Below, piece after piece: positions 60,441 to 64,000 of a stretch of DNA of 64,000 nucleotides. Source of the DNA: Rhizobiales bacterium TNE-4 (GTDB lineage Bacteria > Pseudomonadota > Alphaproteobacteria > Rhizobiales > Beijerinckiaceae); NCBI GenBank assembly GCA_019083985.1, contig JAHRCV010000001.1, positions 62,001 through 126,000 of the forward strand, written 5' to 3'. The notes under the pieces were generated by a model. That model saw only the letters and a list, made by a program, of their open reading frames with translations. It was not told the origin of the DNA and made no database searches. The stretch's first letter is position 1. Every line of letters begins with the position of its first letter. The position numbers were made by a program, and so were the translations under genes.

Positions 60441-62864
60441 TTAGGCGCGTAAGGTCGCGCCCGTCTTTTTGGCAACATCAGCGACAATGTTAGCAGCAAC
60501 GGCTTCGATCTCGGCATCGGTTAACGTCTTGTCCATGGGCTGCAACGTCACCGCGATGGCAACTGATTTATGGCCATCGGCGATGCCCTTGCCCTCGTAG
60601 ACGTCGAACACTGTCACATCGTTGATGAGCGTGCGATCGGCGCCTTGCGCGGCCTTTACGATGTCAGCAGCCGCAACATCGCGCGCCACGATGAAAGCGA
60701 AATCGCGCGATACCGGTTGGAACTCGGAGAGTACAAGTTTCGGCTTCATCTTCGTCGGCTTCGCCTTTGGCGGCGGCAGCGCGTCGAGGATGATCTCGCA
60801 TGCGACGAGCGGGCCTTTCACATCCATCGCTTCGAGCAGGCGCGGGTGGATTTCACCAAACGCACCGATCACAACTTTTGGGCCGAATTGCAAAACGCCT
60901 GAACGGCCTGGGTGGAAGGCCGGGTGCGCACCGGGGACGATCTGCAATCCGCCTGTCGGCACACCGAGTGCTTCAAGCAACGCCATTGCGTCGGCCTTGG
61001 CATCAAACGCATCAACGATGTTCGCCGTGTCATTCCAGAAACGACCTGCACCATCAGGCTTTGCCATCGCGCGGCGCAGAGCCGTCGCTGCAATCACCTG
61101 ATCCTCTGGCTTGTCTCCGCGGAAAATTTGGCCAACTTCGAACAAGGCGACATTCGGGAAGCCGCGATCCGCATTGCGCTGCGCTGCGCGCATCAGGCCG
61201 GGTAACAGCGATGGGCGCATATCGGAGAGATCAGACGCAATTGGGTTAGCAAGCGCCAATTCAGGCTTGCCGCCGCCAAAGGCTTGCGCATCGTCTTTCG
61301 ACACGAAGGACCACGTCACAGCTTCGACAAGGCCACGCACTGCAAGCGCACGTTTCGCAAGCCGCGTCCGCTTTTGGATCAGCGTCAGAACTGCTTTAGC
61401 GACAACGGCGTCCTCACGCGGAAACGGTGTCGATTGCACACGGTCAAGCCCAGCAATGCGCACAATCTCTTCAACGAGATCCGCTTTCTGCTCGACATCC
61501 GCGCGCCAAGACGGCGGCGAAACATTCACCACATCGCCAGTGCCCGATACGGTGAAGCCAAGATCAATCAGGGTCGCTTTCATTTCCGGTTGCGGCAGCG
61601 ACAGCCCCGTCAGGCGTTTCACTTCCGCGTAGGGGAAGGAAATCACCCGCGATGTATCAGGGATCGCGCCAGCCAAAACCATGTCGCTCGGCGTGCCACC
61701 ACAGAGATCCATGACCAAATGCGTAGCGAGGTCGAGCCCTTGAACGCAGAAGTCCGGATCGACCCCGCGTTCGAAGCGATAGCGTGCATCCGTGTTGATA
61801 CCGAGCTTACGTCCCGTTTGCGCGATATTGAGCGGATCCCACAACGCGCTTTCAATCAGCACGTCCGTCGTGCTGTCATCCGAGCCGGAATGTTCGCCGC
61901 CCATGATGCCGGCAATCGATTCCACACCCTTGTCGTCCGCAATCACGACCATGGATGGATCAAGCGTGTATTCGCGCCCATCGAGCGCGAGTACTTTTTC
62001 GCCATCTTTCGCGCGGCGCACAACGAGATCGCCTTGTGTCTTCTTGAGGTCGAACACATGCAGCGGGCGATTGCGGTCGAAGGTCAGATAATTGGTGATG
62101 TCGACAAGCGCATTGATTGGACGCAGGCCAATCGCCTTGAGGCGCCGCTGCATCCATTCAGGGCTCGGCCCGTTCTTCACGCCACGCACAAGCCGTAATG
62201 CGAAAGCAGGTGCGAGATGCGCATCCTCTTTCGTAAAATCGAGCTTCACATTCACCGGGCAGGCGCCTTCGCCCTTCACCGGTGCAATGACATGCTTTTT
62301 CAGAACGCCGAGACCTGCAGCGGCGAGATCGCGTGCAATGCCGTGAATGCCCAGTGCGTCAGCACGGTTCGGCGTAATCGCAACATCAATGACGGGATCG
62401 TTGATCGACGCGTAATCCGTGTAAGCGACGCCGACCGGCGCGTCGGCAGGCAGGTCGATGATGCCTTCATGATCTTCTGAAAGGCCCAATTCGAAGGCCG
62501 AGCACAACATACCCGAGCTTTCTACGCCGCGGATCGTGCCAACCCCAATCGTGATTCCTTTGCCGGGAATAAACGTTCCGGGCGGCGAGAACACGCTTTT
62601 CATTCCGGTGCGAGCATTTGGTGCACCGCAAACAACTTGAATCGGCTTGCCATCACCAGTGTCGACCATACACACACGCAGACGGTCGGCATTCGGGTGC
62701 TGTTCAGCAGAAATCACAAACGCTGTGATATAGCCCTTCAGTGTCGCAGCCGGATCTTCGACGCTTTCCACTTCAAGGCCAACACGTGTCAACGCTTCGA
62801 CGATGTCCTCGAGTGAAGCGGTCGTGTCGAGATGGTCTTTGAGCCAGTTGAGGGTGAATTTCAT
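60441..62864 (-). CDS. pheT: Phenylalanine-tRNA ligase beta subunit
   Basis: Beta subunit of the alpha2-beta2 synthetase; it carries editing and tRNA-binding functions. Seen: [21 protein letters not shown], the tRNA-binding EMAP-like domain ([32 protein letters not shown]), B3/B4 editing domain ([29 protein letters not shown]), B5 domain and the C-terminal anticodon-binding FDX-ACB domain ([17 protein letters not shown]). The length of 807 residues is normal. It starts 10 bases after pheS. Confidence 0.97.
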   Translation of the reverse strand: MKFTLNWLKDHLDTTASLEDIVEALTRVGLEVESVEDPAATLKGYITAFVISAEQHPNADRLRVCMVDTGDGKPIQVVCGAPNARTGMKSVFSPPGTFIPGKGITIGVGTIRGVESSGMLCSAFELGLSEDHEGIIDLPADAPVGVAYTDYASINDPVIDVAITPNRADALGIHGIARDLAAAGLGVLKKHVIAPVKGEGACPVNVKLDFTKEDAHLAPAFALRLVRGVKNGPSPEWMQRRLKAIGLRPINALVDITNYLTFDRNRPLHVFDLKKTQGDLVVRRAKDGEKVLALDGREYTLDPSMVVIADDKGVESIAGIMGGEHSGSDDSTTDVLIESALWDPLNIAQTGRKLGINTDARYRFERGVDPDFCVQGLDLATHLVMDLCGGTPSDMVLAGAIPDTSRVISFPYAEVKRLTGLSLPQPEMKATLIDLGFTVSGTGDVVNVSPPSWRADVEQKADLVEEIVRIAGLDRVQSTPFPREDAVVAKAVLTLIQKRTRLAKRALAVRGLVEAVTWSFVSKDDAQAFGGGKPELALANPIASDLSDMRPSLLPGLMRAAQRNADRGFPNVALFEVGQIFRGDKPEDQVIAATALRRAMAKPDGAGRFWNDTANIVDAFDAKADAMALLEALGVPTGGLQIVPGAHPAFHPGRSGVLQFGPKVVIGAFGEIHPRLLEAMDVKGPLVACEIILDALPPPKAKPTKMKPKLVLSEFQPVSRDFAFIVARDVAAADIVKAAQGADRTLINDVTVFDVYEGKGIADGHKSVAIAVTLQPMDKTLTDAEIEAVAANIVADVAKKTGATLRA

Positions 62865-62874
62865 CTCTCTATCC

Positions 62875-63957
62875 TCACACGCTCAAGCCGCCAGCCAATG
62901 TCGGCAAATCAAGCGGACGGAATCCGTAATGCGAAAGCCAGCGCACATCTGCGTCGAAGAAGGGCCGCAAATCGGGCATGCCATATTTCAGCATCGCGAT
63001 GCGGTCGATCCCCATACCCCAGGCAAAGCCTTGATATTCGTTAGGATCGAGGCCGCAATTACGGATCACGTTCGGATGCACCATGCCGCAACCGAGAATC
63101 TCCAGCCAGTCTTCGCCTTCCCCGAAACGGATTTCACCGCCCTTGCGTGAGCATTGAATATCGACTTCGGCGGACGGTTCAGTGAACGGGAAGAAAGAGG
63201 GGCGGAAGCGCATCTTCACATTGTCGACTTCGAAAAAGGCTTTGCAGAATTCTTCAAGAATCCATTTCAGATGACCCATATGCGAGCCCTTATCGATCAC
63301 AAGGCCTTCGACTTGATGGAACATTGGTGTATGCGTCTGGTCGGAGTCGCAGCGATAGGTGCGGCCGGGCGTAATCACGCGGATCGGCGGCTTCTGGCTC
63401 ATCATCGTGCGGATCTGCACCGGGCTTGTATGAGTGCGGAGCAGTTTGCGCTCGCCATTCTCATCCGGATTGAAGAAAAACGTATCGTGCATTTCGCGCG
63501 CCGGATGGCCGACGGGAAAGTTGAGCGCCGTGAAATTGTAGAAATCGGTTTCCACATCCGGGCCTTCGGCAACAGCGAAACCCATATCGGCAAAGATCGT
63601 CGTCAGTTCGTCGATGACTTGCGAGATCGGATGGATGCGGCCGCGCGCATTCCCGCTTTCGCGCACGGGCAGCGTCACATCGACTTTTTCAGTCGCAAGC
63701 CGCGCATCGAGAGCCGCGTCCTTCAACGCGGTGCGGCGCGCGAGAAGCGCTTCGTTGACACGATCCTTAAGCCCGTTGATCGCCGGGCCTTTCTCTTTGC
63801 GTTCGTCCGGCGTCATCGCGCCCAGCGTTTTGAGAAGCTCCGAGATCGAGCCTTTCTTGCCGAGCGCGGCAACGCGCACGGTTTCGAGCGAGGCTTCGTC
63901 AGACGCTGCCGCAATGGCGGCCAGCGTGTCTTTTTCGAGCGCGGCGAGATCGGTCAT
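62875..63957 (-). CDS. pheS: Phenylalanine-tRNA ligase alpha subunit
   Basis: Catalytic alpha subunit of class II PheRS. Seen: an N-terminal coiled coil (residues 1-90), then motif 1 region [22 protein letters not shown], motif 2 MHDTFFF...[36 protein letters not shown], and motif 3 [22 protein letters not shown]. Length 360 residues. The 43 bases beyond its start to the window end hold no identifiable feature. Confidence 0.97.
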   Translation of the reverse strand: MTDLAALEKDTLAAIAAASDEASLETVRVAALGKKGSISELLKTLGAMTPDERKEKGPAINGLKDRVNEALLARRTALKDAALDARLATEKVDVTLPVRESGNARGRIHPISQVIDELTTIFADMGFAVAEGPDVETDFYNFTALNFPVGHPAREMHDTFFFNPDENGERKLLRTHTSPVQIRTMMSQKPPIRVITPGRTYRCDSDQTHTPMFHQVEGLVIDKGSHMGHLKWILEEFCKAFFEVDNVKMRFRPSFFPFTEPSAEVDIQCSRKGGEIRFGEGEDWLEILGCGMVHPNVIRNCGLDPNEYQGFAWGMGIDRIAMLKYGMPDLRPFFDADVRWLSHYGFRPLDLPTLAGGLSV

Positions 63958-64000
63958 AGCGGGTCCGGTCTTTCGGGCGAGGCGGGATAGGGTTGCGCGG

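Overview
The window looks like chromosomal DNA of an alphaproteobacterium, most likely in the order Hyphomicrobiales (Rhizobiales). The reasons are a FixL-FixJ-single receiver-FixK block laid out as in Bradyrhizobium, a DUF992 protein, GC-rich coding sequence with Rhizobiales-style intergenic repeats, a Tad/Cpa pilus locus, and the order ffs-dnaX-ybaB-recR. I cannot name a genus. No tRNA or rRNA gene, CRISPR array, transposase or integrase was seen.

Layout. 0-1.9 kb: typA, ending in a terminator shared with the next block. 1.9-6.1 kb (-): a type III restriction-modification pair (mod, res) whose Mod target-recognition segment is strikingly AT-rich, with a perfect inverted repeat just upstream of mod. 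6.3-6.4 kb: REP-like repeats. 6.5-10.3 kb: a 53-aa membrane ORF, then gshB, yraN and rsmI (-), divergent from an LpoA-like lipoprotein. 10.5-13 kb (-): rph-rdgB-hemW. 13-16.2 kb (-): oxygen-sensing fixL-fixJ-receiver-fixK with a perfect FixK/FNR box beside fixK. 16.3-17.4 kb: an aminotransferase. 17.6-20.4 kb (+): SRP RNA, dnaX, ybaB, recR. 20.5-28.1 kb (+): a Yej-type ABC importer with two tandem paralogous binding proteins. 28.1-32.5 kb (+): deoB followed by a URC-type uracil-catabolism set (GTP cyclohydrolase II-like URC1, DUF1688/URC4, uracil phosphoribosyltransferase). 32.5-38.5 kb (-): a sugar ABC importer with two permease domains fused in one polypeptide, followed by gamma-glutamyltransferase. 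38.6-41.9 kb (+): sugar dehydrogenase, dgoK, dgoA and a ribokinase-family kinase, divergent from the importer. 42-43.5 kb: phosphomannomutase/phosphoglucomutase. 43.6 kb: an orphan Flp-like pilin.

43.96-50.09 kb (+) is one very tight eight-gene operon: a molybdenum hydroxylase pair (2Fe-2S subunit and molybdopterin subunit), a monoheme cytochrome c, a flavocytochrome c sulfide dehydrogenase-type flavoprotein, then SoxX, SoxY, SoxZ and SoxA. No soxB or soxCD is present, and SoxY has an unusual C-terminal tail. This is the best candidate in the window for an undescribed system: a SoxYZ carrier with SoxXA loading, wired to a molybdenum hydroxylase and an FCC-type flavoprotein instead of the usual SoxB/SoxCD.

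50.1-59.0 kb is a Tad/Cpa pilus locus (flp, cpaA, cpaB, cpaC, cpaD, cpaE, cpaF, tadB, tadC), of visibly lower GC, with an orphan CpaC N-terminal-domain protein opposite it. 59.1-60.4 kb: a ThiF/MoeB-like protein and a DUF992 protein. 60.4-64 kb (-): pheS-pheT, ending at a bidirectional terminator. Start codons were chosen from family alignment from memory, ribosome-binding sites and overlaps. No database search was run.
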